NCBI GenBank assembly: GCA_016707895.1
Contig: JADJGV010000015.1
Location: 124,001 to 188,000, forward strand
DNA from: Myxococcales bacterium
GTDB taxonomy: Bacteria; Myxococcota_A; Polyangia; Haliangiales; Haliangiaceae
Reading direction: 5' to 3'
Length of the DNA stretch: 64,000 nt
Part shown: positions 49,960 to 60,464 of the stretch, one piece after another
Layout of the letters: each line of letters begins with the position of its first letter
Position numbering within the stretch: position 1 is the stretch's first letter
Position numbers and translations under genes: made by a program
Notes under the pieces: model-generated
Database searches by the model: none
Told to the model about the DNA's origin: nothing
Seen by the model: the letters and a program-made list of their open reading frames with translations, nothing else

Positions 49960-51257
49960 CCGACCCTCGGGACCCAGCCGCGCAGCGCGGCCGCCACCAG
50001 GTCGAGGCGATCCTGCCCCCAGAACGCCAGCGGTCCGCCGGCGCCGTGGACGATCGCGGTCGGCGCGCCGAACACCCCGGCGGCCCGGGCCGCGGCGGTG
50101 GCGTCGATCAGCGCCTGCTTGGTGGCCGGCGCGCCGGCGCGCTCGACGACGTCGGCGGGCAGGCCGACCTCGACCGCCAGCGCCCGCACCACCGCCGGGT
50201 CGCCGACGTCCTGGTCCTCGACCCAGGCGGCGCGGAACAGGCGGGCCACCAGCGCGCTGGTGTGCTCGCCGGCCAGGAGCGTCACCCGCAGCGGCAGCAC
50301 CGTGCGCAGCGGGAACCGCGAGGTGAAGCGGAAGTCGACGCCCCACCAGCGGGCCCAGCGTTCGAGCTCGCGGCCCACGTAGGCGCGCTTGGGCGCGACC
50401 ATCTGCAGGAGCGGCACGTCGGCCGTGCCGAGGTCGCGGAACAGCGCCCCGAGGAGCATCGGCCGCCAGCGCACCGAGGCGCCGGCGGCGCGCGCCACCC
50501 GCTCGATCTGGGTCGCGCCCAGGTAGGCGAACGGCGACGAGTAGTCGAACCAGAAGTCGAGCGCCGGCGGCGCCGCGATCGCGGGCGCGTCGGCGGCGGG
50601 ATCGGCCGGCACCCGGGTCGGCGGTGGGCCGGCGTCGGGGTCCCAGCCGGCCAGCACCGCGGCCAGCCAGTGCAGCCGGTCCTGCCCCCACAGCAAGAGC
50701 GGGTCGGCGCCGGGGCGGCGCACCACCATCGCCGGGGCGCCGAACACGCCCAGCGCCACCGCCTGGTCCGTGCGCGCGCGCAGCTGGTCCTTGATCGCGT
50801 CGGCGTCGGCGCCGGCCAACGCCGCGGCGACGGTCGTCGCGTCGATGCCCGCGGCGGCCAGCGCCCGGGCGATCACCGCGTCGTCGGTCACGTCGGCGCC
50901 GTCGACCCAGTACGCCGCGTACAGCGCGTGCATCGCCGCCGGCCACGACGTCGATGGCAGGCCCAGCAGCGTCCGCAGCGCGCGCACCGTCCGCATCGGG
51001 TGGGCCGGCGGGATCGTCAGCGGCACGCCGCGGCGCTCGGCCCAGCGGGCCATGTCGCGGGCGTTGCTCGCGGCCTTGGCCGGCGACAGCGTGGCCATCG
51101 GCCCGTCGCCGGCGCCGATCGCGCGGAACACCCCGCCGAGCAGCATCGGCGACAGCTCGAGGCGGGCGCCGCCGGCCGCGCACACCGCCTCGATCGACCG
51201 CGACGCCAGGTAGGCGTACGGGCAGGAGAAGTCGAACCAGAACTCGACGGTGGTCAC
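49956..51257 (-). CDS. tandem-duplicated HCCA isomerase / DsbA-fold protein
   Basis: A 433-residue protein with two homologous halves, each resembling a 2-hydroxychromene-2-carboxylate isomerase (kappa-GST/DsbA superfamily) of about 200 residues. Half 1 begins VEFWFDFSCPYAYLASR and ends GVFGAPAMVV...LWGQDRLHWL; half 2 (from about 230) begins LDFWFDYSSPFAYLGAT and ends GVFGAPTAIV...FWGQDRLDLV. Half 1 has CPYA, half 2 SPFA at the active-site position, so they may differ in chemistry (thiol versus Ser). Single-domain members are the rule. Starts with GTG 51257 and is coupled to the YhhN gene. Confidence 0.85.
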   Translation of the reverse strand: MTTVEFWFDFSCPYAYLASRSIEAVCAAGGARLELSPMLLGGVFRAIGAGDGPMATLSPAKAASNARDMARWAERRGVPLTIPPAHPMRTVRALRTLLGLPSTSWPAAMHALYAAYWVDGADVTDDAVIARALAAAGIDATTVAAALAGADADAIKDQLRARTDQAVALGVFGAPAMVVRRPGADPLLLWGQDRLHWLAAVLAGWDPDAGPPPTRVPADPAADAPAIAAPPALDFWFDYSSPFAYLGATQIERVARAAGASVRWRPMLLGALFRDLGTADVPLLQMVAPKRAYVGRELERWARWWGVDFRFTSRFPLRTVLPLRVTLLAGEHTSALVARLFRAAWVEDQDVGDPAVVRALAVEVGLPADVVERAGAPATKQALIDATAAARAAGVFGAPTAIVHGAGGPLAFWGQDRLDLVAAALRGWVPRVG

Positions 51258-51363
51258 CGCGGCACCATCGCAAAAGCGGCGGAGCGACGCCAGCGCCGCC
51301 GCGCCCGCGGATCGTCCGTACCCGATCGACCCCCGAACTGTCTGGACAGCACCCCCGCCGGGG

Positions 51364-51369
51364 ATAGAC
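51364..51369 (+). promoter_or_regulatory. -10-like TAGACT upstream of the 91-residue gene
   Basis: TAGACT, the same hexamer as at 6988 and 49007, lies 30 nt before ATG 51400. An imperfect palindrome CTGTCTGGACAG (near 51339-51350) lies just upstream where a -35 would be. Confidence 0.4.
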
Positions 51370-51399
51370 TCTCAGGGTGTCCGCGCCGCGGACGGCGCC

Positions 51400-51675
51400 A
51401 TGGCGAAGTTGATCGAAGGATTCAAGGACGGCCGTCCCGAGCTGGGGCGGCGCACCTTCCTGGTCCCCGAGAACCACGCCGAGGTGCTGGCGCTCCTGTA
51501 CCACGAGCGCACCGGGATCGTCGGCGGGCTGCCGGTGGGGCCGGTGACCACCGATCCGTGCGGCGCCCACGGCATCCGCATGTACCCCGATCAAGATCCG
51601 GCGATCCTCGAAGAGACCCGCCGCTACTTCGAGAAGCTGTCCGAGCGGTTCTCGAACGATCTCGCCAAGGCGTGA
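51400..51675 (+). CDS. hypothetical 91-residue protein
   Basis: A small soluble protein. It begins MAKLIEGFKDGRPELGRRTF and has a central IVGGLPVGPVTTDPCG with one Cys, then an amphipathic helix (DPAILEETRRYFEKLSERF). No family was recognised and no signal peptide is seen. ATG 51400 is chosen; upstream codons in frame are not of the genome's style. It stands in front of the PQQ-propeller lipoprotein but that gene has its own -10. Confidence 0.6.
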   Translation: MAKLIEGFKDGRPELGRRTFLVPENHAEVLALLYHERTGIVGGLPVGPVTTDPCGAHGIRMYPDQDPAILEETRRYFEKLSERFSNDLAKA

Positions 51676-51713
51676 GTGCGCGGGTCATGCGCGTCGCGCA
51701 GGTCGCGGTCTGG

Positions 51714-51719
51714 TAGCGT
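51714..51719 (+). promoter_or_regulatory. -10-like TAGCGT for the propeller lipoprotein
   Basis: TAGCGT ends 7 nt before GTG 51727 and 10 nt before ATG 51730. The shorter distance matches most other leaderless candidates and slightly favours the GTG. Confidence 0.45.
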
Positions 51720-51729
51720 CGCGGTCGTG

Positions 51730-52998
51730 ATGCGTCTGACTCCAGGGGTCGTCGCCGCGCTGTCGCTCGCGGCGTGCGCGGGTCGTGCCGTGCAGCCCAG
51801 CCCGTGCGGCAAGGACTCCGACTGCAAGGGCGCGCGGGTGTGCGTCGCCGGCAGCTGCGTCGATCCCGGCGCGCCGCCGCCCACCGCCGGGCCCGACGCC
51901 GGCGGGATCGCGCCGCCGCGGGTGGTGACGGGCCCGCCGCCGTTCGCGCTGTTCGGGGGCGGCCGCCGCCACCTCGGGCGCACCGCGGGCCCGGCGCCGG
52001 TCAAGGCGCCGACCGAGCGCTGGCACGTCGAGGTCGGCGGCCCGGTGACCGGCTCGCCGACGCTGGGCCCCGACGGCACGCTGTACGTCGCGTCGCACGC
52101 CGGCACGCTCACCGCGATCGCCCCCGCCGGGACGGTCGCGTGGACGTTCACGCTCGGCGAGCGGTCGTGGAGCACGCCGGCGGTCGCCACCGACGGCACG
52201 ATCTACGTCGGCTCCGACGACGATCACCTCTACGCGATCACCGCCGCCGGCGCGCTGAAGTGGAAGCTGCGGATCGGCCGCTGCGATCCGCGCGGGTTCG
52301 GCCCCGAGAGCTCGCGCTGCGACGCCGACGGCGGCCCGACGATCGGCGACGACGGCACGATCTACGTCGGCGGCGACGGCGTCCACGCGGTGTGGCCCGA
52401 CGGCACGCTGCGCTGGCGGTTCGCCACCGCCGAGCACGTCGCCACCGCGCCGGCGATCGGCGACGACGGCACGATCTACGTCGGCGGTCAGGACGACGCG
52501 CTGTACGCGCTGGCGCCCGACGGCACCAAGCGCTGGGAGTTCCGCGCCGGCGGCGACTTCGACGCCACGCCGGTGATCGCCGACGACGGCACCGTCTACG
52601 CCGGCAACGACGACGACGGCCTGTACGCGCTGCGCCCCGACGGCGCGCTGGCGTGGAAGGCGGTGCTGGGCGGCGACGTGCGCGGCGCGGTCGCGGTCGC
52701 GCCCGACGGCACGATCTACGCCGGCAGCTACGATCAGCACCTCTACGCGCTCGCGCCCACCGGCCAGATCAAGTGGCGGGTCGCGGCCGCCGACAAGCTC
52801 CACGGCAGCCCGGTCGTCACCGCCAGCGGCGTCGTGCTGGCCGGCGCCCAGGACGAGCGGCTCTACGCGGTCGACGCCGCCGGGGTGCTCCTGTGGACGC
52901 TGCCGGCCGGCGGCGATCTCGACAGCGCGCCCATCGTCGGCAGCGACGGCACCGTGTACCTCGCCGGCGACGACGGCCTGGTGCGCGCCCTCAGGTAG
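51730..52998 (+). CDS. PQQ-type beta-propeller lipoprotein (BamB-like)
   Basis: A 422-residue precursor (GTG 51727 possible). Lipobox LSLAAC. A short Cys-rich module (PCGKDSDCKGARVCVAGSCV) precedes a seven- or eight-fold repeat of the type DGTIYVG.DD.LYA(I/L).P.G..KW, the classic PQQ/BamB blade with a conserved Trp. No catalytic residues of a dehydrogenase are seen, so a structural or assembly role at the envelope is more likely. RNase R follows after only 3 nt, so they share a transcript. Confidence 0.85.
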   Translation: MRLTPGVVAALSLAACAGRAVQPSPCGKDSDCKGARVCVAGSCVDPGAPPPTAGPDAGGIAPPRVVTGPPPFALFGGGRRHLGRTAGPAPVKAPTERWHVEVGGPVTGSPTLGPDGTLYVASHAGTLTAIAPAGTVAWTFTLGERSWSTPAVATDGTIYVGSDDDHLYAITAAGALKWKLRIGRCDPRGFGPESSRCDADGGPTIGDDGTIYVGGDGVHAVWPDGTLRWRFATAEHVATAPAIGDDGTIYVGGQDDALYALAPDGTKRWEFRAGGDFDATPVIADDGTVYAGNDDDGLYALRPDGALAWKAVLGGDVRGAVAVAPDGTIYAGSYDQHLYALAPTGQIKWRVAAADKLHGSPVVTASGVVLAGAQDERLYAVDAAGVLLWTLPAGGDLDSAPIVGSDGTVYLAGDDGLVRALR

Positions 52999-53001
52999 CT
53001 C

Positions 53002-55647
<2,646 letters not shown>

Positions 55648-55649
55648 CA

Positions 55650-55800
55650 GCCCGATGCGGAACCGGACCTGCGAGGACGGAACTCGCGGTCCGGGTTGGG
55701 GCCCCAGGTCATCCACCCAACCCGCGCAGCACGATCTCGCGTTTCGGGTGGGGGCCCCACGTCTTGTGGGGGAGGGTCTTTGCGAAAGACCCTCTCTCGA
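55650..55800 (-). repeat. two-hairpin intergenic repeat, copy 6
   Basis: On the minus strand, after the stop of the 73-residue gene. Hairpin 1 (55772-55794) pairs GAGGGTCTTT with AAAGACCCTC, loop CGC. Hairpin 2 (55755-55771) is shortened to CCCCAC / GTGGGG. The tail is ACCCGAAACGCGAGATCG (55730-55748). A further 70 nt contains a second, diverged copy of the motif (near 55690-55725: CCGGGTTGGGGCCCC). Confidence 0.7.
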
Positions 55801-56022
55801 TCAGGTCTTCGGGGCGGTCTCGGAGGTCTTCGGCGCGGCCGGCTTGGTCGGGGCCGGGGCCGGGGCCGGGGTCTTGGGCGCCGGCTTGGCCTGCGCCTGC
55901 TTGGTGGTGTCGCCCTTGCTGTCCTTCTTCTCGGTCTGCTTCTGCTCCTCCATGTGGGGGCAGGCGAGCGCGGCCGAGGTCAGGAAGGCGAGGGACAGGG
56001 CGGTGGCGATGACAGTCTTCAT
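55801..56022 (-). CDS. small secreted Lys/Pro/Ala-rich protein
   Basis: A 73-residue precursor. Residues 1-20 form a signal peptide (MKTVIATALS, hydrophobic core, TSAALAC). A Cys right at the predicted cleavage site could instead be a lipidated Cys (ALAC is an acceptable lipobox). The mature chain is a charged stretch (EEQKQTEKKDSKGD) and then a PAPAPAPTKPAAPKT-type tail. No domain is seen. It starts at ATG 56022. Confidence 0.65.
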   Translation of the reverse strand: MKTVIATALSLAFLTSAALACPHMEEQKQTEKKDSKGDTTKQAQAKPAPKTPAPAPAPTKPAAPKTSETAPKT

Positions 56023-56065
56023 GCGGCCGAGTTTGACACGGCGGCCCGGGGTCGCCAAGCCCGGT

Positions 56066-57436
56066 TCAGCGGCCCCGGCGGATGCGGCCAGCGTTGTGCT
56101 GCTCGAGGTAGTCGCCGATGAAGTACAGGTGGTCGCGGAAGTTCTTCCGCTGGTCCCACTTCGCGAAGCGTTCGGGGTAGCGGTCGGCCAGCTGGTGCAT
56201 CGGGTGGTCGTCGATCAGGCCTTCGATCATCGCGCAGTCGGCGCCCAGCTGCGACTCGTCGATCTCGATCGCCGGCAGCGTGATCGGCGCCCGCGCGTCG
56301 CCGGCGGCGATGCGGTTCTCGTCGATGCAGTCGGACAGGTCGTTGGCCGCCATCGTGCGGGCGTTGAGCGGCTCGAGGCCGAACTGCCGCTCGAGGTGGG
56401 CCAGCACCGAGCAGTGATCGCGCACCGTGCTCGACACGCCGGTCTTGACGTGCGGCCCGATCACCATCGTCGGCACCCGGAAGCCCATCTGGTCGAAGCC
56501 CTGGGCCGCGAACGCGTCGACGGTGGTCGGGGGCGGCACGTGGTCGAAGAACCCGCCGTTCTCGTCGTAGGTGATGACCAGCAGCGTCTTGCTCCACAGC
56601 CGCGAGCTCGCCAGCGCGGTGTAGATCGACGCCAGGAACGCCTGCCCGTGGATCGGGTGGATCGGCGGGTGATCGTCGTTGAGGTTGAAGCCGGGGTCGA
56701 GGTAGCTGACCGGCGCCAGGTCGCCCTTGGCGCAGTCGCGCATGAACTGCTCGACCAGGAACAGCCGGCCGGTCTTGTCGAGCGTGTCGACGATCGCCAG
56801 CACCGGGATCGTGACGTAGTAGTAGCGCCACGGCACGCCCTTGTCGTCGAGCCGGTGGTGGATGCTGGGCCAGGTGAAGCCGCCCATCGGCAGGTCGTTG
56901 GACTTGATGCCGTTGCTCGACCCCGAGTGCCAGTACATGCGGTTGGGCCAGGTCGGGCCCATCACCGAGCAGAAGTAGCGGTCGCAGGTGGTGTACTCGT
57001 CGGCCAGCGCCCAGCTCACCGGCACGTGGGCGCGGGTCAGGTACTCCATCGGGTGCTTGAAGCGGTCGTCGCCGTGGGAGGCCTGGTGGGCGGCGACGAA
57101 GCCGGCGTTGGTGCCGCCGGCGAACGACGCGTGCGCGGCGTCCCAGCCGTGGGGCGGATCGGGCACGCACATGTTGCCCAGCGTCGCCGCGTAGGGCGCG
57201 TAGAGCGTGCCGTCGCGGCCGGCGTTGGTCATCGCCGGGGTCAGGCCGTCGCCGCCCAGCCCCTCGAGCGCGCGGGCGCCCAGCAGGTGGTCGTACGAGC
57301 GGTTCTCCATCATCACGACGACGACGTGCTCGATGCCCGGCGGCAGCCCGTTGTCGCCGCAGGCCCCGAGCAGGCGGGTGCCGGCGGTGGCGCCGGCCAG
57401 CGCCCCCATGGTCTTCAGTGCGTCGCGACGCTTCAT
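56066..57436 (-). CDS. Tat-exported phosphoesterase (phospholipase C / acid phosphatase family)
   Basis: A 456-residue protein. The N-terminus MKRRDALKTM followed by a hydrophobic stretch and LLGAC is a Tat signal with a lipobox. The phosphoesterase core has VVVVMMENRSYDHLLG (metal and nucleophile region), MGPTWPNRMYWHSGSS, VITYDENGGFFDHVPPP (second metal site) and VPTMVIGPHVK. It belongs to the family of bacterial phospholipase C and acid phosphatase (PF04185), which cleave phosphate esters outside the cytoplasm. TACGCT ends 6 nt before the ATG. Confidence 0.88.
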   Translation of the reverse strand: MKRRDALKTMGALAGATAGTRLLGACGDNGLPPGIEHVVVVMMENRSYDHLLGARALEGLGGDGLTPAMTNAGRDGTLYAPYAATLGNMCVPDPPHGWDAAHASFAGGTNAGFVAAHQASHGDDRFKHPMEYLTRAHVPVSWALADEYTTCDRYFCSVMGPTWPNRMYWHSGSSNGIKSNDLPMGGFTWPSIHHRLDDKGVPWRYYYVTIPVLAIVDTLDKTGRLFLVEQFMRDCAKGDLAPVSYLDPGFNLNDDHPPIHPIHGQAFLASIYTALASSRLWSKTLLVITYDENGGFFDHVPPPTTVDAFAAQGFDQMGFRVPTMVIGPHVKTGVSSTVRDHCSVLAHLERQFGLEPLNARTMAANDLSDCIDENRIAAGDARAPITLPAIEIDESQLGADCAMIEGLIDDHPMHQLADRYPERFAKWDQRKNFRDHLYFIGDYLEQHNAGRIRRGR

Positions 57437-57442
57437 GGGCGA

Positions 57443-57448
57443 AGCGTA
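57443..57448 (-). promoter_or_regulatory. -10-like TACGCT for the phosphoesterase gene
   Basis: TACGCT on the minus strand ends 6 nt before ATG 57436, leaving no space for a ribosome site. Upstream is the 3' end of the TraB-family gene (57471). Confidence 0.5.
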
Positions 57449-57470
57449 CTCGACCGCGGTGTCCCTGGCG

Positions 57471-58661
57471 TTACAGAAGCGTGGCGATCCAGGCCGCGCC
57501 GACCCACATGCCGATCGCGGTGCCCAGGCCCGACAGGATCGCCACCAGGAGCGTCCGCGACACCGGGTTCTTCCAGAAGCCCTTGAGCGTGGTCACGTCG
57601 TCGGGCAGGCGCTCGCAGTCGAGGACGGTCGGCTTGCGCAGCCAGGCCTCGACGACGCCGACCACCATCGCGGTGCCGAGCAGCGGGTGGATCGCCGCGA
57701 TCGGCGCCACCACCACCGCGGTCAGCACCGACAGCGGCTTGCCGCCGCCGAACAAGGTCAGCACGCCGGCGCCGATCGAGGTCGGCAGCACCAGCGCCAT
57801 CAGCACGTCCTTGACCTTCATCGAGTCGGGGTGCAGCGCGCCCCACACCAGCCCGAACACCAGGAACGCCGGGATCAGCCACTTCACGGCGGTCCACAGG
57901 ATGCCGGGGCGGGGCAGGGCGTCGAGCTTGGCCTTGTCGACCGGCTGGCCGCGGTGGGCCATCATCCCCGGCACGTGGGCGGCGCCGACCACCGCCACGA
58001 CGCTCTTGGCCTTCGCCGCGGCGTCCTCGATGCCGGCCACCAGGTACTGGTCACGCTCGTCGATGAGCGGGGTCTTGACCTCGGGCAGCGTGCGCGACAG
58101 CTCCGACAGCATCTCGGACAGCGCCTTGGGCTCCTTCATCGCCTCGACGGCGGCGGCGCCGGTCGGCTTGGCGGCCTTGCCGTCGTCCGCCTCCGCTTCC
58201 TCCTCCTCGTCGCCGCCGGCCACCAGCGACGCCAGCAGCATCGACCGCTTCCACAGCCCGAGGTTGGCCCAGGTGCGCTTGAGCGTCGTGTGGATGCTGC
58301 GATCGATCAGCTCGACCCGCGCGCCGACCGCCTTGGCCTCCTCGATCGCCGCCAGCAGCTCGGCGCCGGGCTTGACGCCCAGCTCCTGACCCATCTTGCG
58401 CTGGTAGCTGGCCAGCGCCAGGTGCGCCAGCAGGTACAGCGTCTTGCCCTCGCGGATGACCTTGAACACGTCGAGGTTGCGGAACGCGTTGTCCGAGGTC
58501 AGCGCGTCGAAGCGGCCCTGGCACAGCTCGACGCACACCACCTCGGGCTTGACCGCGCGGATCACCTCGCGCACCTCGTCGACCGACCGGGCCGACACGT
58601 GGGCCGTGCCGATCAGATGGATCGGCACCCCGTGGACGTCGAACTCGGTGACCGCGGACAC
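57471..58661 (-). CDS. TraB/PrgY family membrane protein
   Basis: A 396-residue protein of the TraB/PrgY (pheromone shutdown) family, related to the Tiki/erythromycin-esterase-like fold. The N-terminal domain has LIGTAHVSARSVDEVREVI and VVCVELCQGRFDAL, and a second conserved VVGAAHVPGM. An acidic loop (GGDEEEEAEADDG) interrupts it at about 175-185. The C-terminal 130 residues have four hydrophobic segments. Enterococcal members limit pheromone activity; the bacterial role in general is unknown. Starts with GTG 58661; TAAGAA lies 6 nt upstream. Confidence 0.85.
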   Translation of the reverse strand: MSAVTEFDVHGVPIHLIGTAHVSARSVDEVREVIRAVKPEVVCVELCQGRFDALTSDNAFRNLDVFKVIREGKTLYLLAHLALASYQRKMGQELGVKPGAELLAAIEEAKAVGARVELIDRSIHTTLKRTWANLGLWKRSMLLASLVAGGDEEEEAEADDGKAAKPTGAAAVEAMKEPKALSEMLSELSRTLPEVKTPLIDERDQYLVAGIEDAAAKAKSVVAVVGAAHVPGMMAHRGQPVDKAKLDALPRPGILWTAVKWLIPAFLVFGLVWGALHPDSMKVKDVLMALVLPTSIGAGVLTLFGGGKPLSVLTAVVVAPIAAIHPLLGTAMVVGVVEAWLRKPTVLDCERLPDDVTTLKGFWKNPVSRTLLVAILSGLGTAIGMWVGAAWIATLL

Positions 58662-58792
58662 CGCGGGTTCTTAGCACAGCGAACGGTCTGAAGTGCCTGC
58701 TGCGACACGACCTTGCGGGCGCCTCCGGGCGTACGTCCGATGCTCGCTCCTCACGTAGGGCAGGCGGCGCGTTGATCTGCTACCTACCGGGA

Positions 58793-59050
58793 ATGGCCGA
58801 CGCCATCGACCCCGCCCTGCAGACCGAGCTCGAGGCCGCCGCGTTCCGGCGCCTGCTCGAGCACTTCCGTCAGCGCACCGACGTCCAGAACAAGGACGTC
58901 ATGGACCTGGCCGGCTTCTGCCGCAACTGCCTCGCCAAGTGGTACCGGGCCGCCGCCGTCGAGCGCGGCGTCGAGCTCAGCGACGAGGCGGCGCGCGAGC
59001 ACGTCTACGGCATGCCGTACGCCACCTGGAAGGCGCAGCACCAGAAATGA
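58793..59050 (+). CDS. DUF1244 family protein
   Basis: An 85-residue protein matching the DUF1244 family along its full length: AAFRRLLEHFRQRTDVQNKDVMDLAGFCRNCLAKWY and the final YGMPYATWKAQHQ are characteristic, with the invariant FCRNC pair of cysteines that suggests metal or redox chemistry. Function is unknown. TACCTA ends 6 nt before the ATG. It is coupled by an ATGA overlap to the truncated haemoglobin gene. Confidence 0.88.
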   Translation: MADAIDPALQTELEAAAFRRLLEHFRQRTDVQNKDVMDLAGFCRNCLAKWYRAAAVERGVELSDEAAREHVYGMPYATWKAQHQK

Positions 59051-59436
59051 GCGAGCCCACGCCGTTCGAGCGCGTCGGCGGGGCCGCGGCGGTGCGGCGC
59101 CTCGTCGATCGGTTCTACGACCGCATGGATCAGCGGCCGGACTGCGCCGACCTGCGCGCGCTGCACCCGCCCGATCTCGATCGGTCGCGCGACAAGCTGA
59201 CCTGGTACCTGACCGGCTGGCTGGGCGGACCGCAGGAGTACGTCGAGCGTTTCGGCCACCCGCGGCTGCGCGCCCGCCACCTGCCGTTCCCGATCGGCGT
59301 CGCCGAGCGCGATCAGTGGATGAGCTGCATGCGCGAGGCGATGGCGGCCGAGCTCGCCGACCCGGCGCTGATCGGGTTCCTCGACGGCGCGCTGGCCAAC
59401 CTCGCCGATCACATGCGCAACCTCGCCGAGCGATGA
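59047..59436 (+). CDS. group II truncated haemoglobin
   Basis: A 129-residue haem protein. The proximal His is H78 in HPRLRARHLPFPIG, and the distal-side Trp G8 that marks group II is W91 (RDQWMSCM). It binds O2 or NO and in bacteria protects against nitrosative or oxidative stress. Start ATG 59047 overlaps the DUF1244 stop and its own stop overlaps the next start (ATGA twice), so three proteins are made from one message. Co-transcription with a thiol-containing DUF1244 protein fits a redox role. Confidence 0.92.
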   Translation: MSEPTPFERVGGAAAVRRLVDRFYDRMDQRPDCADLRALHPPDLDRSRDKLTWYLTGWLGGPQEYVERFGHPRLRARHLPFPIGVAERDQWMSCMREAMAAELADPALIGFLDGALANLADHMRNLAER

Positions 59437-60410
59437 CCGCGTTCGCCCCGATCACGCTGGCCGAGCTGGTCGATCGCGCCGCCGCGTTCGACCGAGCCGT
59501 GGCGGTGACGCCGGGCATCGATCGGTTCTGCTCGTCGGTGCCGTGGGTGGTGGCGGCGCACCACGCGCTGATGGGCGATCGCGAGCCGTGGCTGGGCACC
59601 GTCGACGACGGCTGGGTCGCGCTGGCCCGGGCCCAGCGCCCTGGCGGGCGCTACCTCGAGCCGCTCGAGCTGGCCTGGGGCCTGGCCTGCCCGCTGATCG
59701 GGCCCGATCCGGTGGCGGTGGTCGAGGGCCTGATGGCCGGCCTGGCGGTCGAGCCCGACTGGGACCTGGCGCTCCTGGCGGGGATCGTCACCGGCGGCGC
59801 CCACCACCGCGCGCTGCGGGCCGGCCTGCGCCCGGGCTGGCGCCTGGGCGTCGGCCCGTCGACCGAGCGCTACGTCGCCAGCCTCGACGGCGGCGTCGAC
59901 GGGTTCCTGGCCCGGCGCAGCCGCAACTTCCGCAAGGCGGTGCGCGCCGATCAGCGCCAGGCCGCGGCCGCCGGCATCAGCTTCGCGCCGGTCGAGATCA
60001 CCGTCGGCGACGCGCTGGCGTGCCTCGACCGGGTGGTCGCGATCGAGCGGCAGAGCTGGAAGGGCGAGGCCGGGGTCGGGGTCGATCAGGGGCCGATGCA
60101 GGCGTTCTACCGGCACATGATCACGCCGCTGGCCGCCACCGGCCGGGCCCGGCTGATGATCGCGCAGCACGACGGCGTCGACGTGGCGTTCATCCTCGGC
60201 GGCGTGTTCGCCGGCGAGTACCGCGGCCTGCAGTTCTCCCACGTCGCGCGCTACCGGCCCTACGGCCTGGGCAACGTCGCGCAGCTGGCGCAGATCGAGC
60301 GGCTGGTCGCCGAGGGCGTCCACACCTACGATCTCGGCACCGCGATGGACTACAAGGCCCGCTGGGCCGAGCAGGTGGTCGCGACCACGCTGTACGCGAT
60401 CGCGCGGTAG
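59433..60410 (+). CDS. BioF2/FemAB-like GNAT acetyltransferase
   Basis: A 325-residue protein with the GNAT fold of the BioF2-like (PF13480) group. It has RRSRNFRKAVRADQRQAAAAGI, IERQSWKGEAGVG, MIAQHDGVDVAFILGG and LQFSHVARYRPYGLGN.AQL..I, YDLGTAMDYKARWAEQ, which are standard for this family. These enzymes transfer acyl or aminoacyl groups, often in cell-surface polysaccharide or peptidoglycan work. The substrate is unknown. Third gene of the DUF1244-haemoglobin operon by ATGA coupling. Confidence 0.8.
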   Translation: MTAFAPITLAELVDRAAAFDRAVAVTPGIDRFCSSVPWVVAAHHALMGDREPWLGTVDDGWVALARAQRPGGRYLEPLELAWGLACPLIGPDPVAVVEGLMAGLAVEPDWDLALLAGIVTGGAHHRALRAGLRPGWRLGVGPSTERYVASLDGGVDGFLARRSRNFRKAVRADQRQAAAAGISFAPVEITVGDALACLDRVVAIERQSWKGEAGVGVDQGPMQAFYRHMITPLAATGRARLMIAQHDGVDVAFILGGVFAGEYRGLQFSHVARYRPYGLGNVAQLAQIERLVAEGVHTYDLGTAMDYKARWAEQVVATTLYAIAR

Positions 60411-60450
60411 ATCCGGGGGGGAGCCCCGCGCGGCCGCCCCGCGCGTCGGA

Positions 60451-60456
60451 TATGAT
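60451..60456 (+). promoter_or_regulatory. -10-like TATGAT for the amine oxidase operon
   Basis: TATGAT ends 8 nt before ATG 60465. No ribosome binding site. It would drive the four-gene operon that runs off the window. Confidence 0.5.
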
Positions 60457-60464
60457 TCGCGACG

